Positions 1 through 6,867 of a stretch of DNA of 9,968 nt are shown here, piece after piece. Source of the DNA: Crocinitomicaceae bacterium (lineage in GTDB: Bacteria; Bacteroidota; Bacteroidia; Flavobacteriales_D; Crocinitomicaceae). A program made the translations under genes and the position numbers. Under the pieces are notes generated by a model that worked only from the letters and a program-made list of their open reading frames with translations, searched no databases and had not been told where the DNA came from. The DNA lies in the NCBI GenBank assembly GCA_023264075.1, contig JALQTG010000272.1:1-9968 (forward strand), given 5' to 3'. The stretch's first letter is position 1. Each line of letters begins with the position of its first letter.

Positions 1-355
1 TGTTCAAGAATTCATTAAGGAATCAGGAGGTGCTGATATTCGTGCATTTGTGGTAGATGGAAAAGTCGTTGGAGCGATGAAACGTCAAGGTAAAACAGGA
101 GAATTTAGATCGAATCTGCATCGAGGAGGTTCTGCTGAAATTATAAAACTATCTGCAGAAGAAGAAGAGACCGCCATAAAATCCGCGAAAGCACTGAACC
201 TTGGTGTAGCAGGTGTAGATATGCTACAGTCTAAACGGGGACCTCTTGTGCTAGAGGTGAATTCATCTCCGGGAATTGAAGGGATTGAACGTGCTACACA
301 TCATGACATTGCTGGAGAAATTATCAGTTATTTAGAGAGAAGCTATAAAAAATGA
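1..355 (+). CDS. rimK: RimK-type ATP-grasp glutamate ligase, C-terminal part (5' end outside window)
   Basis: This is a partial gene: its frame is already open at base 2 and gives 117 residues before the TGA at 353-355. RimK uses ATP to add glutamates through amide bonds; in E. coli the known substrate is the C-terminus of ribosomal protein S6. The fragment covers the end of the ATP-grasp fold. It shows the RimK signature GEFRSNLHRGG at fragment residues 33-43, then GVD (71-73) and LEVNSSPG (84-91). By comparison with E. coli RimK, D73, E85 and N87 are the expected metal and ATP ligands. The following GIEGIE stretch and the DIAGEII helix also match that family. A GTG at base 50 could be mistaken for a start, but the frame and its homology continue upstream to the window edge. 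The stop overlaps the next start as ATGA, which suggests translational coupling. The protein ends soon after the ATP-grasp fold, with a shorter tail than E. coli RimK as I remember it. The family assignment is firm; the substrate in this organism is unknown. Confidence 0.95.
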   Translation, partial: VQEFIKESGGADIRAFVVDGKVVGAMKRQGKTGEFRSNLHRGGSAEIIKLSAEEEETAIKSAKALNLGVAGVDMLQSKRGPLVLEVNSSPGIEGIERATHHDIAGEIISYLERSYKK

Positions 356-1305
356 GAACAAAAGTAGAGCCCTTTTCTATTCTCGGTCAGCAAGTTCAAC
401 CTGGAAAGGGTGGACGATTTACGTTGGAGATTGCGAAGCTACATACGAACACGCCAATTCAGGTGCCTGTTGTAGTTCAACACGCTAAAAAGAAGGGTCC
501 AGTTCTCTTGTTAATTGCCGCTTTGCACGGGGATGAGATTAATGGAACGGAAATCGTGCGTCAATTCATTAAGAACGGTTGGAACAAACCGGACAAAGGA
601 ACAGTCATATGTATTCCGGTATTTAACATTTTTGGTTTTTTGAATTTAAGTCGTGAACTTCCAGATAAACGCGATTTGAATCGCGTATTCCCAGGAACAA
701 AAAATGGCTCATTGGCGAGTCAGTTTGCCTATCATTTTATGACTGAAATTGCCCCTTTAGTGGATATTGTAATCGACTTACATACCGGTTCTGTCCAACG
801 AAATAATTTTCCTCAAACGCGCTGTGATTTCAAACACGAGCGGTCCATGGAATTGTGTAAGACATTTGGTTCTCCTTTTATTTTAAACTCCTCATTGATC
901 TCCAAGACAATTCGGGCTACAATGCAGAAGATGGGAAAGGATTACATCCTTTTCGAAGGAGGTAAAGCCAACCGCATTGATGATTTTATTGTACAACATG
1001 GAATTGATGGGATTAAGCGAGTGATGAATTATCTGGGTATTCGCAAGTTTCCTGTTGAATCTCATGTTGAGAATATTATTGAACTAACAGAATCTCAGTG
1101 GCTGAGGTCACCGAACTCGGGAGTGCTTAACTTGAAAGTAAAAAACGGTATACGTATAGAGCGTGGCACATTACTAGCCACAGTATCTGATCCTTATGGA
1201 AACTTCGAACGTGCAGTGAAGTCACCACGTGGTGGGTTTGTTATTTGTGTGAATGAAAGTCCACTCGTAAACAAGGGGGATGCGCTTTTTCACATCGGGA
1301 AGTAA
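352..1305 (+). CDS. Zinc-dependent deacylase, aspartoacylase/succinylglutamate desuccinylase family (M14 fold)
   Basis: The 317-residue protein belongs to the AstE/AspA family of zinc enzymes, which hydrolyse N-acyl amino acid amide bonds. The zinc site is visible: HGDE at 59-62 gives H59 and E62, and DLHTG at 142-146 gives H144. The DLNRVFPG motif (108-115) is the usual substrate-binding segment, and E202 in LFEGG is the likely catalytic glutamate. After about residue 250 a small beta-rich domain follows (SGVLNLKV... to the end), as is common in this family. There is no signal peptide, so it should be cytoplasmic. The ATG overlaps the rimK stop by 4 nt, so it is probably made with RimK. RimK next to this kind of deacylase is a neighbourhood I recall from other bacteria. 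A role in trimming or reversing RimK products is inference. It is unlikely to be true AstE, because no arginine-catabolism genes are visible nearby. The gene ends 5 nt before the convergent polysaccharide operon. Confidence 0.9.
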   Translation: MRTKVEPFSILGQQVQPGKGGRFTLEIAKLHTNTPIQVPVVVQHAKKKGPVLLLIAALHGDEINGTEIVRQFIKNGWNKPDKGTVICIPVFNIFGFLNLSRELPDKRDLNRVFPGTKNGSLASQFAYHFMTEIAPLVDIVIDLHTGSVQRNNFPQTRCDFKHERSMELCKTFGSPFILNSSLISKTIRATMQKMGKDYILFEGGKANRIDDFIVQHGIDGIKRVMNYLGIRKFPVESHVENIIELTESQWLRSPNSGVLNLKVKNGIRIERGTLLATVSDPYGNFERAVKSPRGGFVICVNESPLVNKGDALFHIGK

Positions 1306-1310
1306 CAGTA

Positions 1311-2549
1311 TTAAATCGGATCATTTACCGCAGAAGTTGGACGGTAATTCGCAATAAGGCAAAGAATAAAAGCTCCTGGTACTATTCCTGCTTGAGTTTC
1401 GAAGAACGATTCAGTGAGTAAAGAGAGGAACAAAATGACTACGAGCGACCGTACTACGAATTGATGTTCTCCTTTTATGCGCCGAAAGGGAATAAGAAAA
1501 CTCAATACGAGACTCATTAGACCCAGAATGCCAATCGCTAGATAACTATTTAGAAATTGATTGTGGGCATTCAAATGCATTTCTGCAACTCCAGTATAGC
1601 CATTGGCTAGGTTTCGACGGTATAATTCATCTTTAATATCGCCGGTGCCAACTCCCCATATTGGGTGTTCTTTAATTTCGTCCAACGCGCTAGACCAAAC
1701 CAAAATGCGCGCAGCATTACTTTCTGTTGATGTTGGCGAAATACTGCTCGAGCTAGTTAGCGACTGCACGCCTGCTTGTATGCGTGTCTGCAACTGTGGG
1801 GAATACGTGTATGTTCCTCCTCCAATGATAAGAAAAAGCACTAATGATATCGTCCCCATAATAAAGGCTTTCTTTTTTATCACCACGTAAATTACCCATG
1901 CGAGTGTTGTGAAAATCAAGACGAGAATCCCCATTTTTGAACCTGACATGAACGTCAATAAACTAAAAAGTAACAGCAGAATAACCGAGATTATCGTTGA
2001 GAGTAGTTTTTTATTGTATAGAAACCAAGTCAAACTGTAGGCCATCACCAAATAAGTCGCCCAATAACTTCTATGCATCAGAAAGGAAAGGTGAGAGTCG
2101 AAAAAATTAGCGACAAACCCATCTTGCCAATAGGTTATGGCAGCGTTTGTTAAACATAGAATAATTGAAAAAACTGCTCCCGCTATAAATGATTTCCCGA
2201 AGTTTTCCCAATCAATGGATTTAGGATAGAACAAGAAAATAATTGGGAAGAGAACAAAACTGGCTTTCATTCCTATGTCGGACCAAGCAAATGTCGTATT
2301 ACTTGAATACAGTATTCCTGTAAGATGAAGAATAAAAAAAAGTACTGCGCCACTGTTGAATCGTTTGATGATTGAAGTATTAGGATGATTTTTTTGACGA
2401 AGTGAAACTCTGCGTATAATTAAGTCAATAAGGAGTAATAGAATTCCAAGTGTATAGAATTTGGGATAGATCGGTAGTAAAAACGCGAATAGATAGATAC
2501 CCACTGGATGAGTCAGAAATAGTTCTTTTATAGTCATTACTTTTCCCAT
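1311..2549 (-). CDS. O-antigen ligase/polymerase-like membrane protein (Wzy_C/WaaL type)
   Basis: The 412-residue integral membrane protein has roughly ten to twelve hydrophobic segments between residues 15 and 402. A large non-membrane loop, probably periplasmic, spans about 247-330. The loop has the Wzy_C/WaaL pattern: R281 with W285 (RILVWSSALD), then HPIWGVGTGD at 295-304, then HNQ at 329-331 just before the next helix. The histidine at this place is the one implicated in WaaL ligases. S202 and K205 in MSGSKMG fit the motif of the preceding helix. The loop contains a Ser/Thr-rich stretch at 264-277. It could join polysaccharide to lipid A-core (WaaL), transfer it to another acceptor, or polymerise it (Wzy); sequence alone does not separate these. 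It is the last gene of the operon. The start at 2549 overlaps the aminotransferase by 13 nt. The second Met, codon 5 at 2537, would instead give a compact TAATG stop/start junction and is a real alternative. Neither has a Shine-Dalgarno motif. Confidence 0.87.
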   Translation of the reverse strand: MGKVMTIKELFLTHPVGIYLFAFLLPIYPKFYTLGILLLLIDLIIRRVSLRQKNHPNTSIIKRFNSGAVLFFILHLTGILYSSNTTFAWSDIGMKASFVLFPIIFLFYPKSIDWENFGKSFIAGAVFSIILCLTNAAITYWQDGFVANFFDSHLSFLMHRSYWATYLVMAYSLTWFLYNKKLLSTIISVILLLLFSLLTFMSGSKMGILVLIFTTLAWVIYVVIKKKAFIMGTISLVLFLIIGGGTYTYSPQLQTRIQAGVQSLTSSSSISPTSTESNAARILVWSSALDEIKEHPIWGVGTGDIKDELYRRNLANGYTGVAEMHLNAHNQFLNSYLAIGILGLMSLVLSFLIPFRRIKGEHQFVVRSLVVILFLSLLTESFFETQAGIVPGAFILCLIANYRPTSAVNDPI

Positions 2550-3697
2550 GAAATGAGTTCGTCCATATTGTCTAATAAAAAGCGCAGCACTTTTTGGGTG
2601 TTTTTGCTATCTGTCGGTAAGTTAAGAATATGGTTGGAGTAAAATTCGGCTTTCGGAAATTGATGCGGATCGAGTTGCCATAATTCATAGTTTGCTGTAA
2701 CAGGATGAATTGGTGATAAGAACCAATCGCCCAACCGAACCTTAGCCTTTTCTGCTTTTTGAATAAAACGCGTCCTGTCCTTCACAAAAACAGGAAATTT
2801 TAAAAATGAATGGTTGGGGAGAACAGAATCAGGATAATTCCATTGTCCATGCTTGCGCATAAATTCATTGTAAATCAAACCACTTTTTTGCCTCAATTTT
2901 GAAAATTCATGGAGGGATTTTAAGCTTTGAATACCTACTTTTTCTTGTTCGGAAGATGATGCCATAAAATAACCTTCTGGAAGGTCGATTGTCTCTAATT
3001 CAGTAGCAGTACTCGATCCAACAACGGCTCCTGTTTTGCTCCAACTACGATAGAGACGAAGTAATGGCCAATAGGTACTGTCATGCAGCATGAATTTTCG
3101 CACCCGAATTAACATTCCCAGCGTTTTTCGTTGTTTTAGACTTGGTGAAATTAATTCTTGATTTACTTCTTTCAATCGCTGCTCCAAAAGTTGATTATTG
3201 AGCAGTGAAAATCCCCCTACACCAGTAGAAAAAGGTTTGTTCCATTGGGTCGAATAAAACGCAGCATCGCAATAGGTACCGTTCGGTTTTCCGTCATAGG
3301 TTCCTCCAAATCCATGTGTGCAATCTTCTATGGTATAGATTGAATGATCTTTCGCAAAGGCAGCTATTTGATCCAATTCAGATGACAAGCCAAACGTGTT
3401 CTGAACCAATATGCAGCGTGTATTAGGTGTAACTTTTTCTTTGATATGAGCGAATGTTGTATTGAGGTGGTCGTCGCTGATGTCTACGTAAACAGGTGTT
3501 GCTCCCAAGTACAATATGGCATTTGGAACTACAACACATGTGAATGCGGGAAGTATGACTTCATCCCCTTGTCCAATTCCCATCGCTTTGAGAAGTGCAT
3601 ATAAGCCAACACGACCTTTCCAGTAGAGTGATATCTGTTTAGGTGATGCGTTGAGATGCGCTGCAATTTCTTGTTTGTATTTCTCAGTTGAGGTCAT
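2537..3697 (-). CDS. DegT/DnrJ/EryC1/StrS-family PLP-dependent sugar aminotransferase
   Basis: The 386-residue length is normal for this fold-type I PLP family, which transfers an amino group, usually from glutamate, to a keto-sugar nucleotide in the cytoplasm. The N-terminal part has GQGDEVILPAFTC (42-54), the common DegT block. IEDCTHGFGG (123-132) supplies D125, which should contact the PLP ring nitrogen, and H128. K154 in QWNKPFSTGVGG (151-162) is the expected Schiff-base lysine. The phosphate-binding segment reads KGRVGLYALL (27-36) rather than the usual SGT..L, so it belongs to a GR-type branch that I recall from other polysaccharide clusters. No dehydratase or epimerase for its substrate is in the window, so the sugar cannot be named. 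A 4-amino or 3-amino deoxyhexose is likely by family. The start overlaps the GT2 gene by 14 nt, and the stop overlaps the last gene of the operon. A non-sugar role is possible but unlikely here. Confidence 0.9.
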   Translation of the reverse strand: MTSTEKYKQEIAAHLNASPKQISLYWKGRVGLYALLKAMGIGQGDEVILPAFTCVVVPNAILYLGATPVYVDISDDHLNTTFAHIKEKVTPNTRCILVQNTFGLSSELDQIAAFAKDHSIYTIEDCTHGFGGTYDGKPNGTYCDAAFYSTQWNKPFSTGVGGFSLLNNQLLEQRLKEVNQELISPSLKQRKTLGMLIRVRKFMLHDSTYWPLLRLYRSWSKTGAVVGSSTATELETIDLPEGYFMASSSEQEKVGIQSLKSLHEFSKLRQKSGLIYNEFMRKHGQWNYPDSVLPNHSFLKFPVFVKDRTRFIQKAEKAKVRLGDWFLSPIHPVTANYELWQLDPHQFPKAEFYSNHILNLPTDSKNTQKVLRFLLDNMDELISWEK

Positions 3698-4688
3698 TCT
3701 TGATTAACTTATTCAATTGAACTCCGCCTACAATAGAACCCATTCCATAAGCGAAGTGCAGTACTATAAAGGTAAGGAATATATGCAGAAATGTAGTTTC
3801 TCCTCGGTTCATTTTTGAACTCGCAAAAAGCACAGCGCAGGTGTAAAGTGTAAATGAGAGCGCCGATAAAATCCCTAGAGGAGGATAAAAAAACATTCCT
3901 AGTAAGGGCAACAAAATGGAAAGCACGAACAGTAGCGGGACAAAATGTCGAATACTAAGAGAACTAAAGTCTTTCGTAATGTAAACTGTCAGTAAATTCC
4001 ATTTCCCGTTGTTGAAATTATTTTTTGCCAAAGCCCCCCAAGTTTCACGGGCATAATAAACACAAGAAGCGGAGGGAATCAATAAAATAGATGTGTTAAG
4101 CTTTATAAGGCGCTTCGAGAGCTCGATGTCGTGATTTCGAATGAGGCGCTCGTCATATCCGTTCACCGACTTAAGTAATTCTGTTTTATAAAGTCCGAAA
4201 GGAACAGTATCTACTTGAGTGTCTTCGGATACACCTGTTCGAAATAGTGCATTTCCAACGCCCAATGGATGGGCAAGTACACGCTGTATGGCAACAGCTG
4301 TAGGAGTGCTATTTTTTATGGCAGTTTCCATCCTTCCTCCTACAACATCTGCGTGAAGCGTTTGCATTTTAAGCACAAGTGTTTCAATATAACCAGGGTG
4401 AAACGATGAGTGGGCACTTGCAATCAACGTGAAATAACCTGTTGCATGTTTTATACCTAGGTTGAGTGCGAAGGGTGTTTTCATTCGTTCATTATCAATG
4501 CACTTTATTTGGGGATATTTTTCGCTTAGTGCATGCACGAATGTTCTAGTGTTATCCGTGCTCATCCCATCCACTACAAGTAGTTCCAAGAATTCAGCCG
4601 GGTAACCATTGTTTAGGAGTGAGCGCAAGCAACCTTCAATGTGCTTTTCTTCATTGCGACAGGGAATAATGATACTAACAGTTTGCAT
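3684..4688 (-). CDS. GT2 glycosyltransferase, ExoA-like, with C-terminal membrane segments
   Basis: The 334-residue protein starts with a GT-A domain: VSIIIPCRNEE (4-14) and VVDGMSTDNT (38-47), with D40 as the nucleotide-contacting aspartate. The middle part resembles succinoglycan glycosyltransferase ExoA: PLGVGNALFRTG (141-152), the VDTVPFG segment (159-165), and RNHDIEL (184-190) with D187 and E189 as the candidate acceptor and catalytic acids. NNFNNGKW (213-220) follows. About three hydrophobic segments from residue 228 to 323 anchor the enzyme in the inner membrane, as in ExoA. Where the family normally has an acidic DxD or DAH motif, this protein reads SAHSS (91-95), so the first metal-binding aspartate is a serine. 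The rest of the site is intact and the frame is open, so I call it a gene rather than a pseudogene. It should add one sugar to the lipid-linked repeat unit. It begins 2 nt after the upstream GT4 stop. The donor sugar is unknown. Confidence 0.9.
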   Translation of the reverse strand: MQTVSIIIPCRNEEKHIEGCLRSLLNNGYPAEFLELLVVDGMSTDNTRTFVHALSEKYPQIKCIDNERMKTPFALNLGIKHATGYFTLIASAHSSFHPGYIETLVLKMQTLHADVVGGRMETAIKNSTPTAVAIQRVLAHPLGVGNALFRTGVSEDTQVDTVPFGLYKTELLKSVNGYDERLIRNHDIELSKRLIKLNTSILLIPSASCVYYARETWGALAKNNFNNGKWNLLTVYITKDFSSLSIRHFVPLLFVLSILLPLLGMFFYPPLGILSALSFTLYTCAVLFASSKMNRGETTFLHIFLTFIVLHFAYGMGSIVGGVQLNKLIKNDLN

Positions 4689-4690
4689 AT

Positions 4691-5803
4691 TTAGGAAATC
4701 ATTATTTTTTGGTAAAATTCATTCAATAACTTGAATTGACCTTCCCATGAAAATTCTTCACAACGCTGAATAGACCGGAGGGCTAGTTTTTCATATAAGT
4801 CAGTATTTTCAATGAGTTGATTAATGCTTGAGGAAATTAATTTCGGTTGTGCTGGATTTATTCTTATCGCACAGCCGTCGAAGTAAGGTTCCCAATAGGC
4901 GAAGTCGCTCATTACCAAAGGAAGGCCAGCGGCCATGTATTCAAACCCCTTGGTGGGAAGACTCTGTAAATAATTCTGTTCGGCATGTAACACCGATAGT
5001 CCAATTTTTGCACTGCCAAGAAGCTGACTTAATTCATCGAGCGTTTTGTATCCAAGGTAATCGACTCTTTTCCATTCTGGTAATCGTTTGCATTCATCGA
5101 GCAGCTGTTCTGGAATAAATCGACCTATTAATAACAGTCGATAAGGCTCAGGAATCCATTCAAGAGCATGAATGTAGTCTAGCACACCTCTCGGTTTGGT
5201 AATACTACCAACGTATACGAGTTGTGGTTTGCGCGCTGAAACGGGTAATCGCGCGTCGATTAAATGTTGAATGATCGGAAAGTTTTTTATTGTAATCTTT
5301 GATGAACATTCGAATTGGTCCGTGATTTCATCGATGACAGAAATGAGTCCATCAAATTTTCGGACTTTTCTTTTTTCAAAACGGTTGTAGGCTTTAGCGA
5401 ATATCCTTCGAAGGATCATGGGTCCTAGCCATGTTTTATATAAAATTTGTCGCGGGACATCCTCATGACTGTCATAAACTACTCTTTTGTTTAATCGCTT
5501 TAGCTTTTCTCCAGTTGAAAGTAATTCGGGGTCATGGAACTGATAAATATCTGCATCAATTTTGCTCACACGCTCAAACATGGATTTCGTGCTGTTCGCG
5601 ATCCGCTGAATCCGTCCACCACTTGTTTTGCCGATATCAATGATATTTACACCATGACTCAAGGCATCTCCTTTTCCGTCAGCTACAACAAGTGTTACCT
5701 TGTATCCGGCATTTGCTGCATATACACATTGTTTGAAAAATACCCTTCCATCATCTCTCGGATGAACCGTCGTGAAGTGGCAAATATGTATCCCGGGGGT
5801 CAT
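4691..5803 (-). CDS. GT4-type (GT-B fold) glycosyltransferase
   Basis: The 370-residue protein has the two Rossmann-like halves of a GT-B glycosyltransferase. The N-terminal half starts ICHFTTVHPRDDGRVFFKQC (7-26), a block I recall from polysaccharide GT4 enzymes. YQFHDPELL (87-95) and YDSHEDVPRQI (110-120) follow in the same half. The C-terminal half begins at LVYVGSITKPRG (195-206) and carries the nucleotide-sugar site PTKGFEYMAAGLP (283-295), with E288 as the conserved glutamate. The first glutamate of the classical EX7E motif is absent: residue 280 is Gln, which may be normal in this branch. There is no signal peptide or membrane helix, so it acts on the cytoplasmic side of the inner membrane. 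Its start overlaps the stop of the upstream GT4 gene as ATGA. Just before that start the leader reads AAAAAAGAAAACAAT, A-rich without a Shine-Dalgarno motif. Donor and linkage cannot be read from the sequence. Confidence 0.92.
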   Translation of the reverse strand: MTPGIHICHFTTVHPRDDGRVFFKQCVYAANAGYKVTLVVADGKGDALSHGVNIIDIGKTSGGRIQRIANSTKSMFERVSKIDADIYQFHDPELLSTGEKLKRLNKRVVYDSHEDVPRQILYKTWLGPMILRRIFAKAYNRFEKRKVRKFDGLISVIDEITDQFECSSKITIKNFPIIQHLIDARLPVSARKPQLVYVGSITKPRGVLDYIHALEWIPEPYRLLLIGRFIPEQLLDECKRLPEWKRVDYLGYKTLDELSQLLGSAKIGLSVLHAEQNYLQSLPTKGFEYMAAGLPLVMSDFAYWEPYFDGCAIRINPAQPKLISSSINQLIENTDLYEKLALRSIQRCEEFSWEGQFKLLNEFYQKIMIS

Positions 5804-6867
5804 ATTGTTTTCTTTTTTAGAAGAAGAACGGCTTCAATAGCTTCTTCGAATTTCTGAGCAGAAGCCTCAGGAGTTGCTGTCTTATTGATAAGCGATTTGT
5901 TGGTGGCTATGGCTGAAGAGTGATCCATTTCCAGTGCTTTAGCTAGAAAGTCGTCCTCCAAATCAGACACCACATATCCGTTTGCTAAATGATGAATCCA
6001 CTCTTTGTTGGCGGGTAAATTGGATACTATTGGAATACATCCGTAATGCATTGCCTCAAGCAAAGAAACAGCAGTGCCATCTGATTCGGGAATGGAAATA
6101 TAAATTGTTGAACGACTATACCAGTTAGCATTTTCATGAGCGGAAAGAAATCCGACAAATTGAACTTTTTCCGTGAGTTTTAACTCCTCCACCAACTTTT
6201 GAAGCCCTAAAGTTTCTGGTCCTTCCCCTGCAATGACGAGTTTCCATTCATTGGCAGTTGTATTTGCTTGAAACTTGTGAAAGGCCAAAATAACTTCATT
6301 TATGCGATAAAGTGATTTGTGCCCGCGATTGGAAAAGATGACTTTTTCCTTTTCCAGGGAAGTATCAATAGGGTTAATACCAAACTGGCAAATGTGCACC
6401 GGAATGGTAGCTTTAGGACTAAGTTCTAGCGCTTGTTCACCTAAGTATTTAGCATCGGCTGTAATCAGGTCTACTTTATTCAAGATGTACCGCGTCATTC
6501 GGCGTATCCACCAAGACTTTTTCGGAGCAACAAGAATATCACTTCCCCAAACCGTTAATATTAGCGGATATTTCTTCTTTAAGGCTAGAATAGGATAGAG
6601 TGCAAATGAGTTGGCTTGATGGAGCCAAACAACATCTGGTTCGAATTGACGCGCTATTTTTTTGATTGTTAAAGGCGTAAATACAAAATTCCAAAATTTA
6701 ATTATAGAGAAGCTCACAAGTATGTTATTTCGGTAAGAGATGTGCCGCTTACCTGAAGAAATCACTTGTATGTTGTAGGCGTCAGTGTCTAACCGATTAA
6801 CAAAATTGGCTACGTGGGGACTATCTGGGCCAACAATGAGAAGTTTAATTTTTGTTTGTTTGATCAT
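5800..6867 (-). CDS. GT4 family glycosyltransferase (glycosyl transferases group 1)
   Basis: The 355-residue GT-B protein begins KIKLLIVGPDSPHVANFVNR (6-25), the first strand and glycine loop. LTVWGSDIL (104-112) is the common GT4 acceptor-side motif. The C-terminal domain includes LVIAGEGPE (200-208) and VQFVGFLSAHE (215-225). The donor site follows as PESDGTAVSLLEAMHYGCIP (240-259), with D243 and E251 in the EX7E positions (Asp replacing the first Glu). LPANKEWI (264-271) and the NGYVV segment complete the domain. These are typical of enzymes extending lipid-linked O-antigen or exopolysaccharide units in the cytoplasm. It overlaps the polymerase gene upstream by 23 nt, the largest overlap in the operon, and the following GT4 gene by 4 nt. 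The leader GTCACTTTTCGAAACGG lacks a clear ribosome binding site, so coupling to upstream translation is likely. The substrate is unknown. Confidence 0.93.
   Translation of the reverse strand: MIKQTKIKLLIVGPDSPHVANFVNRLDTDAYNIQVISSGKRHISYRNNILVSFSIIKFWNFVFTPLTIKKIARQFEPDVVWLHQANSFALYPILALKKKYPLILTVWGSDILVAPKKSWWIRRMTRYILNKVDLITADAKYLGEQALELSPKATIPVHICQFGINPIDTSLEKEKVIFSNRGHKSLYRINEVILAFHKFQANTTANEWKLVIAGEGPETLGLQKLVEELKLTEKVQFVGFLSAHENANWYSRSTIYISIPESDGTAVSLLEAMHYGCIPIVSNLPANKEWIHHLANGYVVSDLEDDFLAKALEMDHSSAIATNKSLINKTATPEASAQKFEEAIEAVLLLKKKTI

Noticed and set aside
275..291. Short tandem-looking repeat (attgaaggg / attgaacg)
   Set aside because: It encodes the normal GIEGIE residues of RimK and is explained by the protein.
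50..355. GTG at base 50 as the start of a small protein
   Set aside because: The same frame continues upstream to the window edge and matches RimK there (VQEFIKESGGADIR), so the gene is a 5'-truncated rimK and not a short ORF.
1325..1347. Inverted repeat TTACCG ... CGGTAA near the convergent gene ends
   Set aside because: The stem is only 6 bp with an 11-nt loop, it lies inside coding sequence, and no T run follows on either strand, so it does not qualify as a terminator.
1603..1890. Open frame of 95 codons on the plus strand
   Set aside because: It lies fully inside the membrane polymerase/ligase gene on the other strand, its translation shows no recognisable family motif, and the minus-strand protein has clear family motifs over the same bases.
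5431..5857. Two overlapping plus-strand open frames (70 and 107 codons)
   Set aside because: They are antisense to the GT4 gene whose HDPE and YDSHED motifs cover this region; their own translations resemble no family.
6317..6598. Plus-strand open frame of 93 codons
   Set aside because: Antisense to the GT4 gene at 5800-6867, which has full-length family motifs; no independent support.
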